Shown here: piece by piece, positions 1-7,969 of the stretch
How positions within the stretch are numbered: the first letter of the stretch is position 1
Layout of the letters: every line of letters starts with the position of its first letter
NCBI GenBank assembly: GCA_900555635.1
Contig: USLU01000011.1
Location: 54,775 to 118,774, forward strand
DNA length: 64,000 nt
Source of the DNA: an uncultured Bacteroides sp.
GTDB taxonomy: Bacteria; Bacteroidota; Bacteroidia; Bacteroidales; Bacteroidaceae
Reading direction: 5' to 3'
Notes under the pieces: model-generated
Told to the model about the DNA's origin: nothing
The model's database searches: none
Seen by the model: the letters and a program-made list of their open reading frames with translations, nothing else
Program-made: the position numbers and the translations under genes

Positions 1-305
1 CTGTAACCGACGCTACATTCCAGATAAGGAGTGAACTTCCGGGGTTTGAGAATGGCGAATTTAACATCGGCAAATAAAGGTATCAGTGCTTTCTCATAAA
101 AAGAAATACCTGATCCTACGCCTGCTGAAAAGCGATTGTTGATTTCATAGTGCCCCAGAACTTGCCATGTGAACGGAGTGGATGTAGGAGGATTCATGGA
201 TATTCCTGTTCCTATACTTGTGGAAAAGGAGAGCCGTTCCGGCAACTGCGCATTCAGTGTTATAGATGTAATAACAAAGAATAGAACGAGTAATATCTTT
301 CTCAT
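1..305 (-). CDS. outer-membrane beta-barrel-like protein, 3' part beyond window
   Basis: Reading the minus strand from the ATG at 305 gives MRKILLVLFFVITSITLNAQ, a clear signal peptide ending in a typical Bacteroides LNAQ cleavage site. It is followed by alternating polar and hydrophobic stretches rich in Gly, Phe and Tyr (for example FSAGVGSGISFYE), as in small outer-membrane barrels. The frame stays open to the window edge, so the C-terminus is missing. Its ATG overlaps the TGA of the upstream lipoprotein gene in an ATGA arrangement, so the two are probably translationally coupled in one operon. The function is unknown. The barrel assignment is an inference from the signal peptide and composition. 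Confidence 0.6.
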   Translation of the reverse strand, partial: MRKILLVLFFVITSITLNAQLPERLSFSTSIGTGISMNPPTSTPFTWQVLGHYEINNRFSAGVGSGISFYEKALIPLFADVKFAILKPRKFTPYLECSVGY

Positions 306-1024
306 TGAATTTGGATGCTTATTTGTTTTACAATGTGCAAGGCGGTAGTTAACTCTGAGACATCTTTATAAATAGTACCGGAAGTTCCGTCAGGACTGCT
401 ATGACCTATCAAAGTAGCTTCGAATGATTTTTTTCCTGACTTCAAGTCTACGAGGGCTGCATAGATAACAGCCGGTTGACCACTTCCTTCTTTTCCGCCC
501 GAATAATTCTGTTCTCCTTCTTGTGCAGACTTAGGATAGTACTCATTAAAATCTGTAGAATGATTGATTTCTACTTTGACAACAAACTGTTTGGGCATAT
601 CCTTCGTGCGTAGTTTTACATCGAAACTGCCTTGAGGGGTAGCACCGGATATTCCGTCCACCACTGGCTGATCTTTCGTAGGGAGATAGAGTCCGTCCGT
701 GTACTTTACACCTCGTGAATAGCACCAATGCGGCAAAGCCTCTTTGCGCCTGTTGCCTCCCGAAGCCTGCCAGGATTCAGTGGCTATTTTGTGAGTAACA
801 TAGAGGGTAGAGAGATAGTTCCCTTGGGCATCTTCCAACCACACGGCTATCTGTGGCGGATTTTTCTTTTTAATACCTAGAAACAACGGGAAGTCATGCA
901 ACCATTCTGAACCTTGTTCTACACATACTTTGATATCTCCTTGGCTATATTCAATCAGTTCCTGCTGGCAGGAAGAGAAGCTAAGGAGCGATAAATAGAG
1001 GAATGCTAATACCATTTTCTTCAT
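302..1024 (-). CDS. lipoprotein, possible DUF2271-like
   Basis: This 240-residue protein starts with a lipoprotein signal (MKKMVLAFLYLSLLSFSSC), so it should be lipid-anchored at Cys19 and exposed to the periplasm or cell surface. The segment around residues 58-80 (IAVWLEDAQGNYLSTLYVTH) and the later HWCYSRG and DGISGATPQG patches recall the DUF2271 family of predicted periplasmic proteins; I hold that match loosely. It overlaps the following outer-membrane protein gene by four bases. A copy of the putative TetR operator lies about 30 bp upstream of its start (1055-1072). It therefore probably belongs to the same regulon as the nearby TetR and nitroreductase genes. No enzymatic role can be assigned. 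Confidence 0.7.
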   Translation of the reverse strand: MKKMVLAFLYLSLLSFSSCQQELIEYSQGDIKVCVEQGSEWLHDFPLFLGIKKKNPPQIAVWLEDAQGNYLSTLYVTHKIATESWQASGGNRRKEALPHWCYSRGVKYTDGLYLPTKDQPVVDGISGATPQGSFDVKLRTKDMPKQFVVKVEINHSTDFNEYYPKSAQEGEQNYSGGKEGSGQPAVIYAALVDLKSGKKSFEATLIGHSSPDGTSGTIYKDVSELTTALHIVKQISIQIQ

Positions 1025-1054
1025 GTTAGTTTAATTAATATGTTATTATTAGTA

Positions 1055-1072
1055 TGTTACCAAATGGAAACA
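1055..1072. promoter_or_regulatory. putative TetR-family operator, copy 1
   Basis: TGTTACCAAATGGAAACA is an imperfect palindrome (TGTTnCC and GGnAACA half-sites). It matches two further copies in front of the TetR gene at 2668-2685 and 2692-2709. It sits just upstream of the lipoprotein gene on the minus strand, where a repressor could block transcription. Confidence 0.6.
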
Positions 1073-1089
1073 TTAAGGGCAAAAAAATA

Positions 1090-2046
1090 TCAGATTAGTA
1101 TTCTTTCTATTTCTTTGCGGGGTGAATAGGGGGCAGGTTCTGCATAGCCTATTCTTAATAGAATAGTTGGGCACTGATTGTCGATAGGAAGAACCTTTTG
1201 CAGGTCGGAAGCTAATGCACCTACTTCACAAGGCTGATTCATGAAGGCACAACTGATCCCTTCCTCAGTGAGTTTGAGTAAGAAGCGTTGCAAGGTGCGT
1301 CCTGAATTGATCCACTCTCCGAAGGTGTTAGTACAAGTAGTGAATAATACAAAATGTGAGGAAGAATTGATCTTTTTCATATCGGACTTGTTCTGTAGAT
1401 TTGGTTTTAGAAACATACTTACTATAGGTTTGGCGATACTTTGGGGGAGTGCCGGACTTCCGAAAACCTGGTAACTCAAACCGTCTTGTGTTGCTTCTAT
1501 TTGCTTGGGATTAAATCGCATCCATGAGAGCAGTTCCGTTTTGAAAGGCTTATCATTCATTTGAATTTTATTCCCTTCTCTGATATATCCTTTTATGGTT
1601 TGAGCAATTGCACCCTCTTTTTCGAAAATGTAAAACTGTACTTGGGCTTCTTTGTGGAGGGATCTTATTTGTCCTAACGTCTCTTCGGAAATATGTTCCC
1701 CATTGTAAATACCACGGTTGGTTTGACGCTTTTCTATTTGAGTAAATAGGGAATTATCTTCAATATCAGCTTCTCGGACGAGGCTGACTGTTATTCCCTC
1801 CGGGCAACAAGAGGTGATTTGAGCTTTGTAACCTAAGTGGTTAGATGCAATAAATAGATTCTCTACAGCACACCCAAGGCTAATGAATAGCTCCCGATTG
1901 TCAGGATCGACCACTGGCAGTGTCACCTCGTAGTTTGGTAGAATGGTAATTTCATTATCGGAGATATGGAAGCGCCACGGTTGCGTGTTATGTCCGGATG
2001 GGGCTTTAGAGGCAAGGCGTACTATCTGCAAGAAGTCATTGTTCAT
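1090..2046 (-). CDS. Acg-type nitroreductase family protein
   Basis: The 318-residue protein begins with ASKAPSGHNTQPWRF, the FMN-binding N-terminal signature of nitroreductases (compare SxxNxQPWxF). It continues with LFISLGCAVENLFIA, and its length of more than 300 residues is that of the Acg-like branch, where the nitroreductase fold is duplicated. Family members are flavoproteins, and in several bacteria they are linked to redox or nitrosative stress. The substrate here is unknown. The start overlaps the end of the upstream TetR gene by 11 bases, so the two form one operon and the regulator probably controls this enzyme. There is no sign of truncation. Confidence 0.85.
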   Translation of the reverse strand: MNNDFLQIVRLASKAPSGHNTQPWRFHISDNEITILPNYEVTLPVVDPDNRELFISLGCAVENLFIASNHLGYKAQITSCCPEGITVSLVREADIEDNSLFTQIEKRQTNRGIYNGEHISEETLGQIRSLHKEAQVQFYIFEKEGAIAQTIKGYIREGNKIQMNDKPFKTELLSWMRFNPKQIEATQDGLSYQVFGSPALPQSIAKPIVSMFLKPNLQNKSDMKKINSSSHFVLFTTCTNTFGEWINSGRTLQRFLLKLTEEGISCAFMNQPCEVGALASDLQKVLPIDNQCPTILLRIGYAEPAPYSPRKEIERILI

Positions 2047-2659
2047 GGTTCTCTGATTTAAAATATTTATCTATCAATGTATTTATTCCTTCGCTGATTT
2101 GTTCCCAACCGGCGTTTTCATTAATAGCGATACCATTGAATACCGGACAAAATTCTTCGAGCATCACCAAGTAGGTTATGGAAGCAGTCAGTAAGGAGGC
2201 CATTACCGCAATCTCTTTTTGAGGTAGTCCTGTGAGCTCACATACTTTTTCTACCAAATTGATGCCGACCTTCTCTCTTTGTTCTCTTAATTGGGCTATC
2301 ATCTCATTGTTGCAGGATAATTCCCATCGGTATAGTCTTTTAGCTGTAGGATTATTGCGTAGCTCTTCTATCTGATTTTGAAACGTCTGTTTTAGGAATA
2401 CGGGTAAATCTTCCCGGCTTGGAAAGTCAAGTGGAAAATTAATCCAGAAGTCATGTTGTCTGATGTAGGTAGTTATAAGCCCTTCTACCGAACCGAAATA
2501 GCGGTATATCAGTATTTTCGATACGCCAGACTGAGCAGCTACCGCATTAATGCCGATTTTCTCGAATCCGTTTTCTGCAATCATCCTGCCTATGGTATCT
2601 ATCAACCGCCTTTCTGTGGCTTCTCTATCTCTTTCTGCCAGAGTGCTTTTCTCTTTCAT
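2036..2659 (-). CDS. TetR/AcrR family transcriptional regulator
   Basis: This is a one-domain repressor of about 207 residues. It opens MKEKSTLAERDREATERRL, then has an N-terminal helix-turn-helix (GINAVAAQSGVSKILIYRYF, about residues 33-52) and a helical ligand-binding C-terminal domain. I chose the ATG at 2659 rather than the upstream one at 2710. The extra 17 codons would run across the two operator palindromes at 2668-2709, and their translation (repeating FPTSN and FPNSN) simply reflects that repeat. The gene is followed by, and overlaps, the Acg-type nitroreductase gene. Operators in front of itself and of the lipoprotein operon suggest autoregulation plus control of a four-gene regulon. 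The inducer is unknown. Confidence 0.85.
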   Translation of the reverse strand: MKEKSTLAERDREATERRLIDTIGRMIAENGFEKIGINAVAAQSGVSKILIYRYFGSVEGLITTYIRQHDFWINFPLDFPSREDLPVFLKQTFQNQIEELRNNPTAKRLYRWELSCNNEMIAQLREQREKVGINLVEKVCELTGLPQKEIAVMASLLTASITYLVMLEEFCPVFNGIAINENAGWEQISEGINTLIDKYFKSENHEQ

Positions 2660-2667
2660 TTTACTAA

Positions 2668-2709
2668 TGTTACTATTCGGGAACAAATATATGTTACTTG
2701 TTGGAAACA
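2668..2709. promoter_or_regulatory. two putative TetR-family operators (copies 2 and 3)
   Basis: Two 18-bp imperfect palindromes, TGTTACTATTCGGGAACA (2668-2685) and TGTTACTTGTTGGAAACA (2692-2709), lie 24 bp apart start to start, directly in front of the TetR start codon. Both match the copy at 1055-1072. A regulator dimer binding here would control its own operon and might also affect the divergent permease promoter about 110 bp away. Confidence 0.65.
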
Positions 2710-2818
2710 TACAAGTGAATCAGCAGAAAAGTACAAAAAAAGTGTATCTTGGTATAACTTCTATATTTCTATACCCAAAATAGTGAATCGATATTCTATA
2801 TGTTTTTGATATAAAGAT

Positions 2819-2826
2819 TAACTTTG
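2819..2826 (+). promoter_or_regulatory. putative -7 box for the uracil permease gene
   Basis: TAACTTTG fits the Bacteroides -7 consensus TAnnTTTG, 20 bp before the permease start codon. No clear -33 element is present at the usual 19-21 bp spacing. Confidence 0.45.
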
Positions 2827-2845
2827 CAGACAAACTATTTATTTC

Positions 2846-4030
2846 ATGGACACAAATAATCTATCTCCTTTGCGTAAAGGCGTGGTAGGCGTGCAATTCT
2901 TGTTCGTGGCTTTCGGGGCTACGGTACTTGTACCCTTACTTGTAGGGCTTGACCCTTCTACTGCTTTGTTTACTGCCGGTATCGGTACACTCATCTTTCA
3001 TGCGGTAACCCGTGGTAAAGTGCCTATTTTCTTAGGTAGTAGTTTTGCATTTATTGCTCCTATCATTAAAGCGACGGAACTTTACGGATTGCCGGGAACA
3101 CTTTCGGGTATGGTAGGTGTGGCATTTGTTTATTTTTTGATGAGTGCATTGGTAAAATGGCAAGGGGTATGTGTGATTGAACGTTTGTTTCCACCGGTAG
3201 TTATAGGCCCTGTTATTATTTTGATTGGTCTTTCTTTATCGGGTACGGGGGTGACTATGGCTAAAGAGAATTGGGTACTGGCTCTGCTTTCATTAATAAC
3301 AGCAGTTATTGTTTCGATGAAAGCAAAAGGACTATTGAAATTAATTCCAATTTTCTGTGGCATAATTGTAGGCTATGTCGCTGCATGGTTGTTTTATGAT
3401 TTAGATTTGTCGGGTGTAAGGGATGCTGCTTGGATAAGCCTTCCCCAATTTACATTCCCTCAGTTCTCCTGGGAACCCATATTGTTCATGATTCCTGTAG
3501 CAATTGCTCCCGTAATAGAACACATAGGAGACGTGTATGTAGTGAATACAGTAGCCGGAAAGGACTTCGTGAAAGATCCCGGTTTGCATCGTACCTTGTT
3601 GGGGGACGGGCTGGCTTGCTTTTGTGCAGGATTGTTGGGGGGACCTCCTGTGACAACTTATTCGGAGGTGACCGGTGCTATGTCTCTTACTAAAATCACT
3701 AATCCGCAGGTAATCAGGATTGCTGCTATTGCTGCAATTTTATTTTCTGTAGTTGGTAAAGTCAGTGCGCTTCTTAGATCAATTCCCAGTGCTGTTTTGG
3801 GTGGAATTATGTTGCTATTGTTCGGTACCATTGCTTGTGCCGGTATAGCTAACTTGATAAACAGCTGCACCGATTTGAATCGTACAAGAAACATTGTTAT
3901 TGTTTCGTTGACGTTGACCGTGGGAATCGGTGGCGCTGTATTTACTTGGGGTGAGTTCTCTTTATCCGGTATTGGATTGGCTGCTTTGACAGGAGTAGTG
4001 TTGAACCTGATATTACCCAAAGAAGATTGA
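2846..4030 (+). CDS. uraA: uracil permease (NCS2 family)
   Basis: This is a 394-residue inner-membrane transporter with about 12-14 hydrophobic segments, the normal length for UraA. NCS2 signatures are visible: the N-terminal FVAFGATVLVPLLVGLDPS, the acidic substrate-site motif IAPVIEHIGDVYVVN, and GGPPVTTYSEVTGAM, which matches the second conserved Glu segment. Family members import uracil with protons. Xanthine is the main alternative substrate in NCS2, but the EHIGD and TTYSE pattern favours uracil. The gene is divergent from the TetR operon and convergent with the response regulator, whose stop is 15 bp from its own. It appears to be a single-gene transcription unit. Confidence 0.88.
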   Translation: MDTNNLSPLRKGVVGVQFLFVAFGATVLVPLLVGLDPSTALFTAGIGTLIFHAVTRGKVPIFLGSSFAFIAPIIKATELYGLPGTLSGMVGVAFVYFLMSALVKWQGVCVIERLFPPVVIGPVIILIGLSLSGTGVTMAKENWVLALLSLITAVIVSMKAKGLLKLIPIFCGIIVGYVAAWLFYDLDLSGVRDAAWISLPQFTFPQFSWEPILFMIPVAIAPVIEHIGDVYVVNTVAGKDFVKDPGLHRTLLGDGLACFCAGLLGGPPVTTYSEVTGAMSLTKITNPQVIRIAAIAAILFSVVGKVSALLRSIPSAVLGGIMLLLFGTIACAGIANLINSCTDLNRTRNIVIVSLTLTVGIGGAVFTWGEFSLSGIGLAALTGVVLNLILPKED

Positions 4031-4045
4031 GCTACAAAGAAAGGT

Positions 4046-4840
4046 TTACATATCCAGCCACTTCTTGAAACTGGCAGCTTTTTCACGACTAATCAATATC
4101 TCCTCTTTGGGATAGTTGTTCATCTCTACCTTTAATTTGTAGTTAAACCAGTTACTCACTTTCTTGATGTGACTGACTTGAATCAAATATTGCCGGTTTG
4201 CACGGAAGAAAGAAGCAGGGTTCATCTCTTTTTCTATCTGGTCCAGTGTAGAGGAAATTGCCGCAGAAGTACCGTCCGCCAGATAAAGGCGGGTGATATT
4301 CTGCTGGGAGTTGATAAAACATACTTCCTTGGTATCTATGGTAATGTATTCGTCTTTGCGGGAGACAAGGAAACGCTCACGGTAGCGGGGAGCGGAGGAG
4401 GAAGTGGAATTGCCAATATATTCCAGTAGCCGTTCCAGGTTGGGATCACATCCGGATGGTGACTGCATAATTCCTGTACTTCTTTGTCCAATTCTTTCCG
4501 CAGCTTTCTCAATAGCAACTTTCAATTCGTCCGAATCAATAGGCTTCAGCAGATAATCGATGCTGTTGAACTTGAATGCTTGTATGGCATACTGGTCATA
4601 GGCAGTGGTGAATATGATAGGAGTGGCAACTTTCACGTCACGGAATATCTCGAAACTCAATCCGTCTTGCAGGCGGATATCTGCAAATATCAAGTCCGGT
4701 TGCTCATGTTGCAGGAATTCGATACTTTGAGCGATGCTTTTGGTGATGCCGGAGATTTTATAATCGGGGTGCAGCGTGCAGATGTAACGTTGCAGGCGTT
4801 CGGCGCTATGGCTTTCGTCTTCTATAATTAATACTTTCAT
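4046..4840 (-). CDS. LytTR-family response regulator
   Basis: The 264-residue protein has a receiver domain (residues 1-120) with Glu7 and Asp8, phosphoacceptor Asp54 in LIFADIRLQDG, Thr78/79 and Lys99 in YLLKPID. A LytTR DNA-binding domain fills about residues 160-262 (FLVSRKDEYITI, then FFRANRQYLIQVSHI). It starts 5 bp after the stop of the sensor kinase gene, forming a classical LytS/LytR-type pair. The operon is divergent from the RND efflux operon across about 155 bp, so control of that pump is a reasonable guess, though nothing in the sequence proves it. Confidence 0.9.
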   Translation of the reverse strand: MKVLIIEDESHSAERLQRYICTLHPDYKISGITKSIAQSIEFLQHEQPDLIFADIRLQDGLSFEIFRDVKVATPIIFTTAYDQYAIQAFKFNSIDYLLKPIDSDELKVAIEKAAERIGQRSTGIMQSPSGCDPNLERLLEYIGNSTSSSAPRYRERFLVSRKDEYITIDTKEVCFINSQQNITRLYLADGTSAAISSTLDQIEKEMNPASFFRANRQYLIQVSHIKKVSNWFNYKLKVEMNNYPKEEILISREKAASFKKWLDM

Positions 4841-4845
4841 GCGAT

Positions 4846-6633
4846 TTACTGTTTTATGTGAAGAGTTGAAAGGGTGACACGGTATAGATGTTCGTTTTCA
4901 AAAATATCGGGTGCGGGAGCGCCGGTGAGCTTATAGCGCTCACGGATGTTTCGCAAACCAATGTGATGAGTGGAAGTGCTTGGAACAAGGGGTTTGCGAT
5001 TGTTCTCTACTACCAGCTTATCTCCGTCGGAGTATATCCGGATCAGGAGAGGCGCTTCTTCAGACGCTTGGTTGTGCTTGATGGCATTCTCCACCAGCAT
5101 CTGCAAGGTGATGGGCGGAATTTGTCTTTCGCGGATAGCTCCTTCCACCTGTACCTCTATCTGTATAGTATCTTCGAACCTGATTTTGAGCAAAAAGATA
5201 TAAGGCTCCAGACTGGCTAACTCTTCGGCTACAGTCGACAGATTCTTATCGGCATTCGCCACGATATGCCGGTAGACTTTGGACAAACATTTGATATAGA
5301 TAGGCGCAGTGACGTCACCCGTTTCTACAAGATCGAGCAGGATGCTGAGGTTGTTGAAAATGAAATGCGGGTCTATCTGCATCTTCAAGGCATCGAGGCG
5401 TGCTTGTTGCCGTTTCAGTTGGAGGTCTCTTTTCTTCTTTTGCAGGATGACGGTGACGGACATCAGAATAAGGATGCAGATAAAGGCGACTACCATAATC
5501 CAGAAATTGACTATCCATGAATGATAATAGGCGGCTTCGGCAGCTTCGGAGTCGCGGATGGTTTTGCGCAGGCGCTCTACGTTTTCGGCTTTGCTGAGGT
5601 TTTCGTGGTTCTCGATGCTATCGGTTAATTGTCGGTAGCGGTTAAACTGCTCCAGGCTTTGGGATACACCACTCATAGAGCCGGTATGTATATTCAGATC
5701 GATTAATTGGCGATATGATTTGAGGCAGAGGGCGGGATTACTGCTTTGGCTACTACGGTTGAGGTAGAGGCGGGCAGAATCGCTCTGTTGGCGTTGCATA
5801 TAAATCTTTCCCAGCAGATAGTCGATGGAATCCTGATACAGATGTGGGATTTGTCGGGTGTAAAGCAGTGCAGAGTCCGGTTGATGGAGGTTGGTGTACT
5901 GTTCGCTCAACAGATAGAGGATGCGGGCTTGCAAGGAACCTGTGTATCCCTGTTCGGCGGCTTCTTTAAGAAGCGGTATGCTTTGGGGGCAGTTTTCCAT
6001 CTGTGCGAAGTAATGAGTTAGTTCAGAATAGGCTTCCTGTACGAATTTCGGGTTCTTCAAAGCTTTGGCGAATGACAATGCTTCCAGTTTGGCGATTTTT
6101 TCTTGTTTGCTCATGCGTTTAAAGTGATAAGCTTGTCCTTTAAAATTGTTGAGGTAGAAGTTTAATTCGCGCAGGTCGTATGCACCGCTATTGTATTGCG
6201 TACATAAAGTAAAGTATTCTATGGCTTCGAGCAGGAAGTTGGAGGAGCGGGCTATCTCACCCTTATAATAATAGATTTCGGTTAAGTGCAGGGAGTCGTT
6301 GGTGTATTTATAATAAGGCATGACAAAGTCCAACAGCGAGTCCGAGACAACATATTCTTCTGTATTTACAAGAGCGCCGGCTTTCAGAAGGTCGCACAGC
6401 ATATAGTTGCTTTCGGTCAGGAAAGTGCGGTCTATACGATCTATGTCCCTTAATGCTTTTTGGGGAGAAGAGCTCACGAATCCGGTATTCTGCATCAGTG
6501 TGCTACGTACCGAACGGTTAATGCGGTAGATGCAGATGGCAGCAATGCTGATTGTCAGCAGTGCCGCGGAGGCGATGGCAAGTATTCGCTTTCGGGTAGA
6601 TGCAGTCATGGAACGGTGTAATTTTAGTGGCAA
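4846..6633 (-). CDS. LytS-type sensor histidine kinase with TPR region
   Basis: The protein has 595 residues. A first membrane helix (about 14-33) precedes a large extracytoplasmic helical region with TPR-like repeats (about 50-340). A second helix lies at about 372-395 (FWIMVVAFICILILMSV), followed by a short coiled coil and a His_kinase domain. The phosphoacceptor motif is IDPHFIFNN at about residue 427, and the ATPase N-box is MLVENAIKHN. This layout is widespread in Bacteroides kinases paired with LytTR regulators. It should autophosphorylate and pass phosphate to the regulator encoded just downstream. The signal it senses is unknown. No conflict or truncation is seen. Confidence 0.9.
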   Translation of the reverse strand: MPLKLHRSMTASTRKRILAIASAALLTISIAAICIYRINRSVRSTLMQNTGFVSSSPQKALRDIDRIDRTFLTESNYMLCDLLKAGALVNTEEYVVSDSLLDFVMPYYKYTNDSLHLTEIYYYKGEIARSSNFLLEAIEYFTLCTQYNSGAYDLRELNFYLNNFKGQAYHFKRMSKQEKIAKLEALSFAKALKNPKFVQEAYSELTHYFAQMENCPQSIPLLKEAAEQGYTGSLQARILYLLSEQYTNLHQPDSALLYTRQIPHLYQDSIDYLLGKIYMQRQQSDSARLYLNRSSQSSNPALCLKSYRQLIDLNIHTGSMSGVSQSLEQFNRYRQLTDSIENHENLSKAENVERLRKTIRDSEAAEAAYYHSWIVNFWIMVVAFICILILMSVTVILQKKKRDLQLKRQQARLDALKMQIDPHFIFNNLSILLDLVETGDVTAPIYIKCLSKVYRHIVANADKNLSTVAEELASLEPYIFLLKIRFEDTIQIEVQVEGAIRERQIPPITLQMLVENAIKHNQASEEAPLLIRIYSDGDKLVVENNRKPLVPSTSTHHIGLRNIRERYKLTGAPAPDIFENEHLYRVTLSTLHIKQ

Positions 6634-6710
6634 AGATAAGACTAATTACTTTATTTCACCCCTTTCCTCTACGGTTTCATCCCCTTTTTTGCAGGCTTTG
6701 ATCGGTTTTT

Positions 6711-6743
6711 CGTTGTCTGCACTGCCGTGGGCATCTACTTTTG
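6711..6743 (+). promoter_or_regulatory. putative promoter of the RND efflux operon
   Basis: A -7 box TACTTTTG (6736-6743) lies 20 bp downstream of a -33-like GTTG (6712-6715), with correct Bacteroides spacing. The start codon at 6790 is about 45 bp further on. The divergent kinase gene starts at 6633, so the regulator could act in this interval. Confidence 0.55.
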
Positions 6744-6789
6744 TGCCGTCATTTCAGGGACTATTAATAACAATAATATATTGAACTTT

Positions 6790-7908
6790 ATGAAAATGAA
6801 AACAAGTAAAATGTGGCAAATTTGTGCACTGGCAATGATTATCATCCTTGCCGGATGTAAGAGTGGAGGAGACTACTCCCAGCCCGTGGCCGAATATACA
6901 ACGATGAAAGTGGCACCGGTAAACAAGACACTTTCCGCTAACTATCCGGCTGCCATCCGCGGAAGACAGGATATTGATATTTATCCGCAAGTATCGGGCT
7001 TTATTACCCGGTTGAGTGTAAATGAAGGACAAGCTGTACGAAAAGGACAAGTGCTGTTCGTCATCGACCAAGTGCCTTATCAAGCAGCTTTGGCCACTGC
7101 AAAGGCGAATGTAGAAGCCGCTAACGCTGCACTGGCAACCGCTCAGCTAACCTATGACAGCAAGAAAGAACTCTTTGCTCAAAACGTAATATCTTCTTTT
7201 GAACTGAAGACTGCCGAAAACGGATTGCTGACCGCCCGTGCCGGAAAGGCGCAAGCTAAAGCACAGGAACTGAGTGCAGCCAATAACCTTTCTTATACCG
7301 AAGTTAAAAGCCCTTCGGACGGTGTAGTAGGTACATTGCCTTATCGCGTGGGGGCATCTGTAGGTCCTACGATGCAGCAACCGTTGACTACCGTATCGGA
7401 TAATTCGGAGATGTATGTCTACTTTTCAATGACGGAGAATCAGTTGCTCGAACTTGTCCGCCGCTATGGCTCCAAGGACAAGGCATTGCAATCCATGCCC
7501 GGTATTGAACTGATGCTGAACGACCGCTCGATGTATAGCGAGAAAGGAAAGATAGAAACCATCAGTGGGGTGGTCGATGCTTCGACAGGAGCAGTGAGCG
7601 TACGGGGGGTATTCCCCAATAAAGGCGGGCTGCTGCATAGCGGTAGTTCGGGTAATGTCGTTCTATCCTACGAACATAAAGATGGTATTGTCATTCCCCG
7701 TGCAGCTACTTTCGAAGTACAAGACCGGATATTCGTCTATAAAGTAGTAGATGGCAAAACGCAAGCTACGCAAATCAGTGTAGAGCGCATAGCAGGTGGT
7801 CAGGACTACATCGTGCTGAACGGAATTGCCGTAGGTGACGAGATTGTAACGGAAGGAGTCGGACTGTTACAGGACGGAATGGAGATCCGAGTGAAGAAGA
7901 CAAAATGA
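6790..7908 (+). CDS. RND efflux periplasmic adaptor (membrane fusion protein)
   Basis: The 372-residue lipoprotein (lipobox LAGC, Cys23) follows the AcrA/MexA plan. It has a lipoyl half-motif (YPQVSGFITRLSVNEGQAVRKGQ), a helical hairpin (about 95-165), the second lipoyl half (SPSDGVVGTLPYRVGASVG), and beta-barrel and membrane-proximal domains. It bridges the inner-membrane pump and the outer-membrane channel encoded next. The frame is open further upstream, but the ATG at 6790 gives a proper lipoprotein signal. The upstream extension would run into the promoter. It is the first gene of a three-gene operon, with 61 bp to the pump gene. The substrate range is not predictable. Confidence 0.9.
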   Translation: MKMKTSKMWQICALAMIIILAGCKSGGDYSQPVAEYTTMKVAPVNKTLSANYPAAIRGRQDIDIYPQVSGFITRLSVNEGQAVRKGQVLFVIDQVPYQAALATAKANVEAANAALATAQLTYDSKKELFAQNVISSFELKTAENGLLTARAGKAQAKAQELSAANNLSYTEVKSPSDGVVGTLPYRVGASVGPTMQQPLTTVSDNSEMYVYFSMTENQLLELVRRYGSKDKALQSMPGIELMLNDRSMYSEKGKIETISGVVDASTGAVSVRGVFPNKGGLLHSGSSGNVVLSYEHKDGIVIPRAATFEVQDRIFVYKVVDGKTQATQISVERIAGGQDYIVLNGIAVGDEIVTEGVGLLQDGMEIRVKKTK

Positions 7909-7969
7909 TAAATTAGCAGTATGATAATAGGAGTATTTATCATTCCTCAAAACCAATCAAAACATTATT

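Noticed and set aside
2660..2710. N-terminal extension of the TetR protein
   Set aside because: The extra codons are the translation of two operator palindromes. The start at 2659 gives a normal TetR N-terminus.
6727..6789. Upstream extension of the efflux adaptor
   Set aside because: It overlaps the likely promoter and would destroy the lipoprotein signal that begins at 6790.
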